Made by a program: the position numbers and the translations under genes. 64,000 nucleotides of DNA, taken from contig NZ_DASVCJ010000029.1 in NCBI RefSeq assembly GCF_036381655.1, forward strand, positions 1-64,000. Reading direction: 5' to 3'. This stretch comes from Ferrovibrio sp036381655 (GTDB lineage Bacteria; Pseudomonadota; Alphaproteobacteria; Ferrovibrionales; Ferrovibrionaceae). Positions 53,341 through 61,579 of the stretch are shown one piece after another; position 1 is the stretch's first letter, and every line of letters begins with the position of its first letter. The notes below the pieces were generated by a model that saw only the letters and a program-made list of their open reading frames with translations, did no database searches and was not told the origin of the DNA.

Positions 53341-54482
53341 GGCTCCTGCCCCAGCACATGCCGGTAAGCCGCCAGACTTTGCGTCACGAAATGCTCAACC
53401 GAGAATTCGGCCTCGGCCTTGGCCCGGCCGGCGGCGGCCAGCCGGCGGCGGAGATCGGCATCCTCAAGCAACCGGCCTATGGCAGACGTCGTCGCTGCGG
53501 CATCACGTGCCGGCACCAGCAGGCCATTTTCCTCATGGCGCACCACCTCGCGGCATCCCGGAGCATCGGCGGTGACGATGGCCCGCCCCACCGCACAGGC
53601 CTCGATCAGGTTGCGCGGCACGCCTTCTCCATAGAAGGATGGCATCGCGATCACGTGGGCTTTGGCCAGCGTATCCGGCATGTCATCGGAGAAGCCCCAA
53701 TACTCGACCAGCCCGCGCGCCACCCAATCGTCCAATGCGTCTTGACCGATATCGGAGGGGCTGAGCGGATCGCGCCGGCCGACGAGGACAAAACGCGCCG
53801 GAATCTGCTTCGATTTGAAATGCTTGGCCGCGGCGACAAATTCATACAGCCCTTTGTCGCCAATCAGCCGCGCCGGAAACATCACGATGGGAGGATGCGC
53901 GGCATCGATCGGGGCTTCCGGCCGATTTACGAAACGCTGCATATCGACACCGCAGCCGCGGATCATCATCCAGCGCCCGGGTTGCACCATCCGGCCAGTC
54001 TCGAAAACCGCGAGGTCGTCGCCGTTCTGGAAGATCGCCAGGTTGTTCGGGTGGGCGAGTGCGATCCTATACAGGCGTTCGAGGATACTGCGCAGCAACC
54101 CGCCACCTTCATTGCGGCGGACAAATCCCAGGCCGGTAATGGCATGTATCACGGCGGGCACGCCGGTCAGCCGCGCCGCCATGCCGCCCCAGATCATCGG
54201 CTTGATCGAAACCAGATGCAGCAGGTCCGGCCGCAGCCGCAGGAACAGGACTGCCAGAGCGCCGAGCAACCGCAAATCCGCGAACGGGCTGCGGCTGCCG
54301 CGGGCGAGCGGAATGGGATGGAACTGGAAGCCCTGGGCCGCAAGCCTTGCGGCGATCGCCGGATCGGCCGGCGCCGCCACATGCACCTCCCAGCCGCGCT
54401 GCTGCATCGCCAGCCCCACGGGCAGCCTATGGGTGGTGAAAAACAGCGCTTCCTGGACGACGATCAAGAGCCGGCGGGACAT
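53337..54482 (-). CDS. GT4-family glycosyltransferase
   Basis: A 381-residue retaining GT4 glycosyltransferase (PglA/WbpH-like) with an N-terminal VVQEALFFTTHRLPVGLAMQ region and a C-terminal nucleotide-sugar site MPSFYGEGVPRNLIEACAVGR holding the E-x7-E type motif. It probably adds the second sugar of a surface glycan. First in the leftward run with the lipid-carrier transferase and the dehydratase. Confidence 0.88.
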   Translation of the reverse strand: MSRRLLIVVQEALFFTTHRLPVGLAMQQRGWEVHVAAPADPAIAARLAAQGFQFHPIPLARGSRSPFADLRLLGALAVLFLRLRPDLLHLVSIKPMIWGGMAARLTGVPAVIHAITGLGFVRRNEGGGLLRSILERLYRIALAHPNNLAIFQNGDDLAVFETGRMVQPGRWMMIRGCGVDMQRFVNRPEAPIDAAHPPIVMFPARLIGDKGLYEFVAAAKHFKSKQIPARFVLVGRRDPLSPSDIGQDALDDWVARGLVEYWGFSDDMPDTLAKAHVIAMPSFYGEGVPRNLIEACAVGRAIVTADAPGCREVVRHEENGLLVPARDAAATTSAIGRLLEDADLRRRLAAAGRAKAEAEFSVEHFVTQSLAAYRHVLGQEP

Positions 54483-54608
54483 GGACGGGCTCTATCCCGC
54501 CCGGACAGGCGGGTCAAGCGAAGGCGGCGGCCGGCCGCCCTTTATTGACAGGCGGCGGCGTGCGGGCTACCCCCTGCCCCTTGAGCTTTCCTGCCGAGAG
54601 ACCCCGCC

Positions 54609-55901
54609 TTGTCCGTTTTCCGCCCTTCCCCCGATTCGATCGCCGTCGTCGGTCTCGGCTATGTCGGCCTGCCGCTGGCCCTGGCGCTGGCCAGGCATGG
54701 CCCGGTGCTGGGCTTCGATATCGACAAAGGCCGCATCGCCGAACTGCGCGAGGGGCATGACCGCACCCGCGAGGCCGATTCGGCCGCGCTGCGCGCCTCG
54801 ACCCTGCACCTGAGCCATGAGCCGGCCGATCTGGCCGGACACGGCGTCTATATCGTCACCGTGCCGACCCCGGTGGACGCCAGGAACCAGCCCGATCTCG
54901 GCCCGGTCCGCTCGGCCTCCAGGAGCGTCGGCCAGGCCCTGCGGCACAATGCCGTGCCGGGCGCCATCGTCGTCTTCGAGAGCACGGTCTATCCCGGCGT
55001 CACCGAGGAGATCTGCGGCCCGATCATCGCCGCCGAGTCCGGCCTGGTCTGCGGCCGCGACTTCTTCCTCGGCTATTCGCCCGAGCGCATCAATCCCGGC
55101 GACAGGGTGCATACGGTCGACAGGATCGCCAAGGTCGTCTCCGGCCAGACGCCGGCGGTGGCCGAAAAGCTCGCCGCGCTCTATGGCCGGGTGACCAGCG
55201 GCGGGATTCACCTGGCGCCCAGCATCAAGACGGCGGAAGCCGCCAAGGTGATCGAGAATGCCCAGCGCGACATCAACATCGCCTTCGTCAACGAGATCGC
55301 CATGATCTTCGGCAAACTGGGCATTTCCACCCATGACGTGCTGGAGGCGGCCGGCACCAAGTGGAATTTCCTCAAATTCCAGCCCGGCCTGGTCGGCGGC
55401 CATTGCATCGGCGTCGATCCGTATTACCTGGCCCACCGGGCCGAGCAGCTCGGCCATCATGCCCGCATCATCCTCTCGGGCCGGGCGATCAACGACGGCA
55501 TGAGCCGCTATATCGCCGAGGCGGTCTCGGCCCGCATCCCGGCGCAGGGCACGGTGCTGGTGCTGGGTCTCACCTTCAAGGAAGACGTCCCCGACCTGCG
55601 CAATTCCAAGGTCGCCGACCTGATCGCGCATCTCAGGCAGCTCGGCCATGGCGTCAGCGTGCACGATCCGCTCGCCGATCCGAACGAGGCGCAGCATGAA
55701 TACGGCGTCATGCTGAGCCCGCGGCTGGACGAGCTCGGCGGTTTCGACGCCATCCTGGCCGCCGTGCCGCATCAGGCCTATTGCCAGCTCTCCCCCGCCG
55801 CCCTGGCCGGCATGCTGAAGCCCGGCGGCCTCATCGCCGACATCAAGGGTATCTGGCGCCGCGCCGCGCTCCCCCAAGCCGTCAAATACTGGACGTTGTA
55901 A
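54609..55901 (+). CDS. UDP-sugar 6-dehydrogenase (TviB/WbpO-like)
   Basis: Oxidises a UDP-HexNAc to the uronic acid, giving an acidic sugar for surface glycans. 430 residues with the Rossmann motif VVGLGYVGLP, the catalytic Cys266 in GGHCIGVDPYYL and ATPase-like ENAQRDINIAFVNE. It resembles TviB and WbpO. Translation appears to start at TTG 54609, since no ATG or GTG precedes the conserved IAVVGLGYVG segment. Divergent from the GT4 gene. Confidence 0.88.
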   Translation: MSVFRPSPDSIAVVGLGYVGLPLALALARHGPVLGFDIDKGRIAELREGHDRTREADSAALRASTLHLSHEPADLAGHGVYIVTVPTPVDARNQPDLGPVRSASRSVGQALRHNAVPGAIVVFESTVYPGVTEEICGPIIAAESGLVCGRDFFLGYSPERINPGDRVHTVDRIAKVVSGQTPAVAEKLAALYGRVTSGGIHLAPSIKTAEAAKVIENAQRDINIAFVNEIAMIFGKLGISTHDVLEAAGTKWNFLKFQPGLVGGHCIGVDPYYLAHRAEQLGHHARIILSGRAINDGMSRYIAEAVSARIPAQGTVLVLGLTFKEDVPDLRNSKVADLIAHLRQLGHGVSVHDPLADPNEAQHEYGVMLSPRLDELGGFDAILAAVPHQAYCQLSPAALAGMLKPGGLIADIKGIWRRAALPQAVKYWTL

Positions 55902-55963
55902 AACCGGCGGAGACTGGATTTTCCCCGCCGCCCGCACGACATTAGTGGCGTGAGGAGTTTTCC

Positions 55964-57118
55964 ATGTCCGAACAGGTCGATACCCGCATCCCGGTTTCCG
56001 TCATCACCGGCTTCCTCGGCTCCGGCAAGAGCACGCTGCTCAACCGCCTGCTGCGCCATCCCGACATGGGCGAGACGGCCATCATCGTCAACGAATTCGG
56101 CGAGATCGGCCTGGACCACGCCCTGATCGCCTCCTCCAGCGAGGATACCGTGCTGCTCAGCTCGGGCTGCCTGTGCTGCACCGTGCGCGGCGACCTGGTG
56201 AAGACCTTCCACGACCTGATGAGCAGGCGCGACCGCGGCGAGGTGAGGCCCTTCCGCCGCATCGTCATCGAGACCACCGGCCTGGCCGATCCCGCGCCGG
56301 TGCTGCATACGCTGATGACCGATCCGGCGGTGGCCGAGCGCTGCCGGCTGGAAAGCGTGATCGCGCTCGTCGATGCGGTCAATGGCGAGGCCACGCTGAA
56401 CAACCACAAGGAAGCGGTGAAGCAGGCCGCCGTCGCCGACCGGCTGGTGCTGAGCAAGGTCGATGTGGCCGACCAGAAGGCGGTGCAGCAGCTGCGCCAT
56501 CGCCTGCAGCATCTCAATCCCGGCGCGCCGACCTTCACGGCGGTCAACGGCGATCTGGCACCGAACCAGCTGTTCAATGCCGGACTTTACGATCCGGCCA
56601 GGAAGACCTTCGACGTGCAGAACTGGCTGCGCGCCGAGGCCTATGACGAAGGCCATCATCACCACGATCACGAGCATCACGGTCACGAGCATCACCATGG
56701 CCACGACCATGATCATCACCATGGCGCCGGCGAGGGCCAGGATCCGCATGACGTGAATCGCCATGACGCCTCGATCACCGCCTTCTGCCTGACCTATGAC
56801 GAGCCGTTCGACTGGAACACGCTGGCGACCTGGCTGGACCTGCTGGCCGCCTATCGCGGCGACAATCTTTTGCGGGTGAAGGGCCTGGTGAATGTCGTCG
56901 GCGTCGACCGGCCGGTGGTGGTGCATGGCGTGCAGCATCTCTTCCACCCGCCGGCGACCATCCCCGCCTGGCCCGACGAGGACCGGCGCAGCAAGATCGT
57001 CTTCATCACCCGCGATCTGCCCAAGCCGGTGATCGAGCAGACCCTGGCGGCCCTGCGCCAGGCCGAGCCGCAACAGGGCCAGACGCAGCAAGGCCAGAGC
57101 CCGGCCGCCTCGGCCTGA
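55964..57118 (+). CDS. CobW/COG0523-family metallochaperone GTPase with His tract
   Basis: A G3E GTPase of 384 residues with P-loop GFLGSGKST (16-24), the metal-binding CxCC motif (GCLCC near 66-70) and Walker-type DLVKTFHDL region. Between about residues 231 and 254, 16 of 24 residues are histidine, arguing for zinc (or cobalt, nickel) chelation. It is closer to zinc-responsive ZigA/ZagA-type proteins than to cobalamin CobW, although no Zur site was found. The C-terminal tail is Gln-rich. Confidence 0.85.
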   Translation: MSEQVDTRIPVSVITGFLGSGKSTLLNRLLRHPDMGETAIIVNEFGEIGLDHALIASSSEDTVLLSSGCLCCTVRGDLVKTFHDLMSRRDRGEVRPFRRIVIETTGLADPAPVLHTLMTDPAVAERCRLESVIALVDAVNGEATLNNHKEAVKQAAVADRLVLSKVDVADQKAVQQLRHRLQHLNPGAPTFTAVNGDLAPNQLFNAGLYDPARKTFDVQNWLRAEAYDEGHHHHDHEHHGHEHHHGHDHDHHHGAGEGQDPHDVNRHDASITAFCLTYDEPFDWNTLATWLDLLAAYRGDNLLRVKGLVNVVGVDRPVVVHGVQHLFHPPATIPAWPDEDRRSKIVFITRDLPKPVIEQTLAALRQAEPQQGQTQQGQSPAASA

Positions 57119-57134
57119 CCGCACCGCCCATGGC

Positions 57135-57155
57135 CCCTCGGGACAAGCCCGAGGG
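57135..57155. repeat. Short GC hairpin between convergent genes
   Basis: CCCTCGGG (57135-57142) pairs with CCCGAGGG (57148-57155) around a 5-nt loop, just beyond the CobW-like stop. No T-run follows, so it could be part of a dispersed repeat or a weak terminator. Confidence 0.45.
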
Positions 57156-57199
57156 TGACGATCTGTGTGAACGGGCCCGGCCTTGACCGCTGTCTCGTC

Positions 57200-57240
57200 A
57201 TTCCGGGCAAGCGGCGCGGTTCCGCCGCGAGACCCGGAAT
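57200..57240. repeat. REP-like imperfect palindrome
   Basis: ATTCCGGG and CCCGGAAT frame an inner GCGGC/GCCGC stem. The CCGGA core and the CGTCATTCCGGG beginning match the type of dispersed palindrome found between genes in alphaproteobacteria and the relative at 21448. The 230-bp gap between the CobW-like gene and asparaginase holds this and the neighbouring hairpin but no gene. Confidence 0.5.
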
Positions 57241-57348
57241 CCCATTTCAGGACGACGGCTGAATACTCGAGTAATCATCCTGCACGATATCCGACAGCGG
57301 CTCCGTCGCGCGGCGGACCGCCGTCCACATCCTTTCGACTGCCGTCGC

Positions 57349-58386
57349 TCAGAATGCCGGCGGGGCGAGGCCGATATCGCCGACATGCAGGCCGCGCCAG
57401 TTGTTCAGCGGCTGCTCGACCAGCGGCCGGATCGCCTCGCGGCCCTCGTCGTCCAGCAGCTTCAGATGCTCGAGCAGGCCGCCCAGGGCGGTCTGCGCCG
57501 CGCGCGCCGTGCCATCGAGGACCTTCAGCGCGATGCCGAGGCCAAGCTCGGCCGAAGCCGCGGTGTAGACGCCCTCGGCGCCGGTCTTGGCGATGAATTT
57601 CTGCTTGCCGGCCTGCATCACCGCGGTGCAGAAGCGGCCGGTGCCGGCCACGAAGAACGGCTCGGCCATCACCGCGGCGGCGATCCGTTTCGCCGCCGCC
57701 GCGCGCTGCGGCGCCAGCCCCTGCCCGGTGATGAAGCGCGCGAAGCCATGCGCCAGAGCCCGGAGCGGTAGCGCCATGGTCGGCATCGAGCAGCCATCGG
57801 TGGCGAACATCTCGGGCGCGAGCTTGACCTTGCAGACATCCTCGATCGCCGCCGTCACCCGGCGCTGCACCGGATGATCGGGTTTCACATAGCCGCGGAT
57901 ATCCTCGCCCAGATGGGTGGCGACGCTGACCATGCCGGCATGCTTGCCCGAGCAGTTGTTGTGCAGGTTGCTGGGCGATTGCCGATCGCGCGCCAGTTGC
58001 CGCGCGGTTTCTTCGTGATAGGGCCAATGCGCGCCGCATTCGAGATCGTCCGGCTTGCGCCCGATCCGCTGCAGCCAGAGCGCGACGGTGTCGGTATGAC
58101 GCGTCTCGCCGCCATGGCTGGCGCAGGCCATGGCGATTTCCGCCTGGCTCAGGCGAAAGGCATCCGCCGCGCCGCTCTCGATCAGCGGCAGCGCCTGCAG
58201 GGCCTTGTTGGAGGAACGCGGAAAAATCGCCGTTTCGACATCGCCCCAGCCGGCCACCAGGCCGCCATCGGCATCGACGATGGCGGCAATGACCGGATGG
58301 CGGCTTTCCACTTGCGCGCCACGCTTGACCTCGACGATAAAGGGCCGCGCGCCGGGGGATGGCAGCGGACCGAAGGGGCGGCTCAT
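57349..58386 (-). CDS. Asparaginase of the AnsA/ReAV family
   Basis: Hydrolyses L-asparagine to aspartate and ammonia. A 345-residue PF06089-type asparaginase, unrelated to the type I/II enzymes, with the serine-lysine motif RSSNKALQALP (Ser58-Ser59, Lys61) and the zinc/cysteine region CSGKHAGM (Cys145, Lys148). All visible catalytic residues are intact. Divergent from the methyltransferase gene. Confidence 0.9.
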   Translation of the reverse strand: MSRPFGPLPSPGARPFIVEVKRGAQVESRHPVIAAIVDADGGLVAGWGDVETAIFPRSSNKALQALPLIESGAADAFRLSQAEIAMACASHGGETRHTDTVALWLQRIGRKPDDLECGAHWPYHEETARQLARDRQSPSNLHNNCSGKHAGMVSVATHLGEDIRGYVKPDHPVQRRVTAAIEDVCKVKLAPEMFATDGCSMPTMALPLRALAHGFARFITGQGLAPQRAAAAKRIAAAVMAEPFFVAGTGRFCTAVMQAGKQKFIAKTGAEGVYTAASAELGLGIALKVLDGTARAAQTALGGLLEHLKLLDDEGREAIRPLVEQPLNNWRGLHVGDIGLAPPAF

Positions 58387-58457
58387 GCGAGACTCTCCTG
58401 CTGGTGTTCTGCGCTTAGACGGTTCTGCGCTTATACAATGACGAGGCGGGAGTATCC

Positions 58458-58976
58458 ATGCGCGGCTATTTCGGAATCGGCGTCGAACGCCTGAGCAAGC
58501 CGATGAATGCCGGCAACCTGTTCCGCACCGCGCATGCCTTCGGCGGCAGCTTCGTCTTCACCATCGGCGCCACCTACTCGGTCAATGCCGCGCGTTCCGA
58601 TACCAGCCGCACGCCCGAGAACCTGCCCTGGTACGACTACCCCTCGGCGGCCGAGCTCAATCTGCCGCAGGATTGCCAGCTGGTCGGCATCGAGCTGCTG
58701 GACGAGGCGATCGAGCTGCCCCGCTTCCGCCACCCGCTGCGCGCGGCCTATGTACTGGGGCCGGAGATGGGCAGCCTGAGCCCGGAACTGGTGGCGCGCT
58801 GCCAGCATGTGCTCAAGATCCCGACCAGCTTCTGCGTCAACGTCGCCGTGGCCGGCGCGATCGTCATGTACGATAGGCTGATCACCCTGGGGAAATTCGG
58901 CGAGCGGCCGCTCTCGCCTCTGGCCAAGGGGACCGGGCCGAGCAATCCCGGCGGCCGGCAGGGCAAGCGGTTGTAA
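58458..58976 (+). CDS. TrmH/SpoU-family RNA methyltransferase
   Basis: A SPOUT-class enzyme of 172 residues acting on tRNA or rRNA ribose. Motif 1 NAGNLFRTAHAFGG (from residue 17), motif 2 YVLGPEMGSLSPE and motif 3 IPTSFCVNVAVAGAIVMYDR are all present. The target base cannot be told. A partly repeated copy of its final codons and stop follows the gene. Confidence 0.88.
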   Translation: MRGYFGIGVERLSKPMNAGNLFRTAHAFGGSFVFTIGATYSVNAARSDTSRTPENLPWYDYPSAAELNLPQDCQLVGIELLDEAIELPRFRHPLRAAYVLGPEMGSLSPELVARCQHVLKIPTSFCVNVAVAGAIVMYDRLITLGKFGERPLSPLAKGTGPSNPGGRQGKRL

Positions 58977-59189
58977 GGCAAACGGCTGTAGGCAAACGGC
59001 CCAGGGCAACCGCCGTCAGCAAGCTGCGCGCGAGATGGCATCACAGGCACCCTCGCATTACGGGAATCCGTCCTGCGCGGCAGGCCTGCAAATATTTCTT
59101 TTTTGCCTGCCACCTGCCATAGTGACCGGGGGCGTAGCCCCTAACAGCGCGGGTGGTAAGGCGCGAAAGGGCGCGGCAGAAGGCCATTA

Positions 59190-60725
59190 ATGAACGCACC
59201 GTCGGGGGTCCAGGAACTTTCGGGAGGCGTCGTCCTGTGTCAGGACGCCCATGCCCTCTCCGAGCGGCGCGCCCGCAACATGATCGCGCGGGTCTGCCGC
59301 GATTACCTGGACGAGAATATCCTGGTTCCCATCGAGCTGCTGCATCACTCGGCGCATGCCAAGGTGATCAACAACGCCGAGAACCTGCTGGCCGCCCTGG
59401 TGCAGAAGGCCGCCATCGCCCAGGCGCAGGCGACGCAGAGCGCCGTGCGCGACAAGGTCAAGAAGCTATATGCGATCACCACGGCGGCGGTCACCCAGGT
59501 CGAGGCTTTCGAGAAGAAAATCCCCAGCACGCCGCTGACGCATCGCCTGCTGGCGCAGCTCGTCGCCTCCGATCCGCTCTACGGCGAGCGCATCGCGTTC
59601 ACCGCGCTGGCGCATCACCTCTATATGAGCAAGAGCTGGACCGAGAAGGCCGACCGCTGCCTCAAGCTGTTCGCCGAATCCGGCCATGACATGGAGCCGT
59701 CGGCCGTGCATGTGCTGGACGAGGCCCTGGCCGAGATTCTGCACGCCAAGAGCGCGGTGCCGGAACTGCTCGGCAAGTTCCGCGACGGGCGGCTGCGCAT
59801 CATGCAGCTCATGTCCCTGCTGGATGCGCGCTATGCCACCGATGAGCATGCGCTGGAAACGGACTTCGCCCGCCGCCTGCACGAGATCACGGCCCGGCAT
59901 GAAATGCCGGCGCTGCATGAGGCGGTGCTGCTGCTGGTGCGCCGGCTGCTGCTGTCCTCCGTGCCGCTGCTGTCCGAGGAGCCGACCGAGGAATTCGGCG
60001 CCACCAAGGACGTCTATGCCATGCTGACGCGCGACCGCGAACTGGCGATCGAGCTGGGCGCGGCGGACCTGTTCGAAAAGCGCATGGTGCGGCTGGTCAC
60101 CGCCGAGAAGCTCGCCAAGCTGATACCCGGCTATTATTCGGCGCCCAAGCTGATGCAGGGGCTGCAGCTTTTCGAAGAGACCATCGGCGACGGGCCGAAG
60201 GAAATCCTGCTCAAATACATCGCCTATCTGTTCGAGCACCGCGACCTGGAAAAGGAATTCGTCGATCCGGCCTACAGCCAGGAAGAGAAGGTCGAGATCG
60301 CCCATGAACTGCGCAAGAAGGTGGTGTCGTCCGGGCTGTCGGACCATCGCCGCGAGCAGTTCCTCGGCATCCTCGATCCGTTGATCCAGCGCATCCAGAG
60401 CGGCGGCGAGCAGCGCCGTTCGGCACGCACGCAATGCGGCCCGGAAGATCATGTCGTGCTGGAAGGCACGCGCATTCCGCTGAAGAACTGGAGCGCCATC
60501 GGGCTTCTGTTCGGCCCGATCACCGGCAGCTTCCTCGACGGCGAGATACTGAAGCTGACCGTGCGCATCAAGAACCCGAAGCTGCAGATCACCTTCGACG
60601 CCGAAGGCGAAGTCGTGCGCTATACCGACGAGGGCTTCGTGGCGATGAAATACCGCTGCCTGGATGCGCAGCTGGCCAAGAAAGTGGCGCTGTATTTCGA
60701 CCCGCTGGCCGCCTCCAAGGGATGA
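59190..60725 (+). CDS. Helical protein with C-terminal PilZ domain
   Basis: A 511-residue cytoplasmic protein. Residues 1 to about 400 are all-helical with no recognised domain (repeated Leu/Ala-rich helices such as VINNAENLLAALVQKAA). The last 100 residues form a PilZ domain with the c-di-GMP-binding R409-x3-R413 and N433-W-S435-x2-G438. It is probably a c-di-GMP effector; the helical part may bind a partner or nucleic acid. The next gene is a 28-residue membrane peptide on the opposite strand. Confidence 0.8.
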   Translation: MNAPSGVQELSGGVVLCQDAHALSERRARNMIARVCRDYLDENILVPIELLHHSAHAKVINNAENLLAALVQKAAIAQAQATQSAVRDKVKKLYAITTAAVTQVEAFEKKIPSTPLTHRLLAQLVASDPLYGERIAFTALAHHLYMSKSWTEKADRCLKLFAESGHDMEPSAVHVLDEALAEILHAKSAVPELLGKFRDGRLRIMQLMSLLDARYATDEHALETDFARRLHEITARHEMPALHEAVLLLVRRLLLSSVPLLSEEPTEEFGATKDVYAMLTRDRELAIELGAADLFEKRMVRLVTAEKLAKLIPGYYSAPKLMQGLQLFEETIGDGPKEILLKYIAYLFEHRDLEKEFVDPAYSQEEKVEIAHELRKKVVSSGLSDHRREQFLGILDPLIQRIQSGGEQRRSARTQCGPEDHVVLEGTRIPLKNWSAIGLLFGPITGSFLDGEILKLTVRIKNPKLQITFDAEGEVVRYTDEGFVAMKYRCLDAQLAKKVALYFDPLAASKG

Positions 60726-60764
60726 GACCAGGGCGCGGCAAAGCGCGCCGCCGGGCCGCCTGCG

Positions 60765-60851
60765 TCAGAAGATCGCCTTGAACAGGCCGAGCACCACCGC
60801 CAGTCCGATCAGGAAAATGATCACGACGGCCCATCCGATGACTTTGAGCAT
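60765..60851 (-). CDS. 28-residue hydrophobic membrane peptide
   Basis: A tiny gene: MLKVIGWAVVIIFLIGLAVV then LGLFKAIF, one membrane helix. An AAAGGAGG Shine-Dalgarno lies five bases before the ATG, much stronger than expected by chance. No similar family is recognised. It converges on the PilZ gene, and is divergent from nothing close, so its transcription may run from the response-regulator side. Confidence 0.6.
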   Translation of the reverse strand: MLKVIGWAVVIIFLIGLAVVLGLFKAIF

Positions 60852-60955
60852 CCGGCCTCCTTTCGGCGATTTCCCGTACTGAAACCGCCGGCGGCTGCCG
60901 CTTGTTCCCCGAAGGCCGGTTCCGGGACGCGGCCGCCGCGCCAGTCCGCGACGCG

Positions 60956-61315
60956 CTAGTGCGCGACTCTGGCGACCACGTCGAGCAGCTCCTGCTTGCG
61001 GAAGGGCTTGGCCAGCGTGGCCAGCGCGCCGAATTCCCGGGCCATGCCGAGGAAATCGAACTGGCCATGGCCGCCGCCGGAAATCGCGATGATCCTCACA
61101 TCGGGCCGCAGGCGATGCAGCGTGCGGATGGTTTCGATCCCCTCCTGGTTGGGCATGATGATGTCGGTGATCACAAGCTCCGGCTGATGCCGCTCGAACA
61201 GTTCCATGCCGATGCGCCCGTCGGCCGCCTCGATCACCTCATGGCCGGCTCCCCGCAGGATGGTGGCGATCAGCGCGCGCATGGCGGCTTCGTCGTCGAT
61301 GACCAGAGCCTTCAT
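60956..61315 (-). CDS. Stand-alone response-regulator receiver
   Basis: A 119-residue CheY-like protein (MKALVIDDEAAMRALIATIL) with acidic pocket DD at 7-8, phospho-acceptor Asp51 (VITDIIMP), and Lys in TLAKPF. No output domain. The start at 61315 is conserved; an ATG at 61360 would add a leader. Its kinase partner is not adjacent; the 34.6-kb hybrid kinase is a possible but unproven source of phosphate. The stretch 61316-61579 upstream is AT-rich (palindrome GATTTAAATC at 61378-61387) and contains no gene. Confidence 0.88.
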   Translation of the reverse strand: MKALVIDDEAAMRALIATILRGAGHEVIEAADGRIGMELFERHQPELVITDIIMPNQEGIETIRTLHRLRPDVRIIAISGGGHGQFDFLGMAREFGALATLAKPFRKQELLDVVARVAH

Positions 61316-61473
61316 GAATGCCCCCTTCCTGTCCCGCGCAAGTCCCTGTGCGGATTGCACTCCTGGTACGGAGCAACGATTTAAATCTAAAATAGAAAAT
61401 CGCGCGTGAAAACTTCATATTTATAATCCAAAAGTAGAAACCATCGCATGACGCCGACTAGGACCCGCGCGAC

Positions 61474-61499
61474 AAAAAAGCCCGGCCATGCGGCCGGGC
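61474..61499 (-). terminator. Terminator downstream of the FNR/FixK-type gene
   Basis: GCCCGGCC (61480-61487) pairs with GGCCGGGC (61492-61499) around a 4-nt loop, and six A on the plus strand (61474-61479) give a U-run on the minus transcript. It lies 80 bases after the stop of the FNR-like gene. Confidence 0.7.
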
Positions 61500-61579
61500 G
61501 AGAAATCCGCGTGACAGGGAGGAAACGCTGACGGGGGAAAGCGGCGTGAAGCTCTGGTGCGAACTCCGGCGCGAAGCCG

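Noticed and set aside
50317..55901. Complete capsule or O-antigen locus
   Set aside because: No Wzx, Wzy, Wza or ABC-export genes; only initiation and precursor genes are present.
55964..57118. CobW of the cobalamin pathway linked to cobST
   Set aside because: About 15 kb from cobST with unrelated genes between, and the histidine tract favours zinc-type relatives.
58977..59189. tRNA or small RNA gene in the gap before the PilZ gene
   Set aside because: Only a short GGGGC/GCCCC stem is visible; no cloverleaf or CCA end. No tRNA was found in any other gap.
61316..61579. FNR box near the FixK-type gene
   Set aside because: No TTGAT-N4-ATCAA-like site was found in the AT-rich gap.
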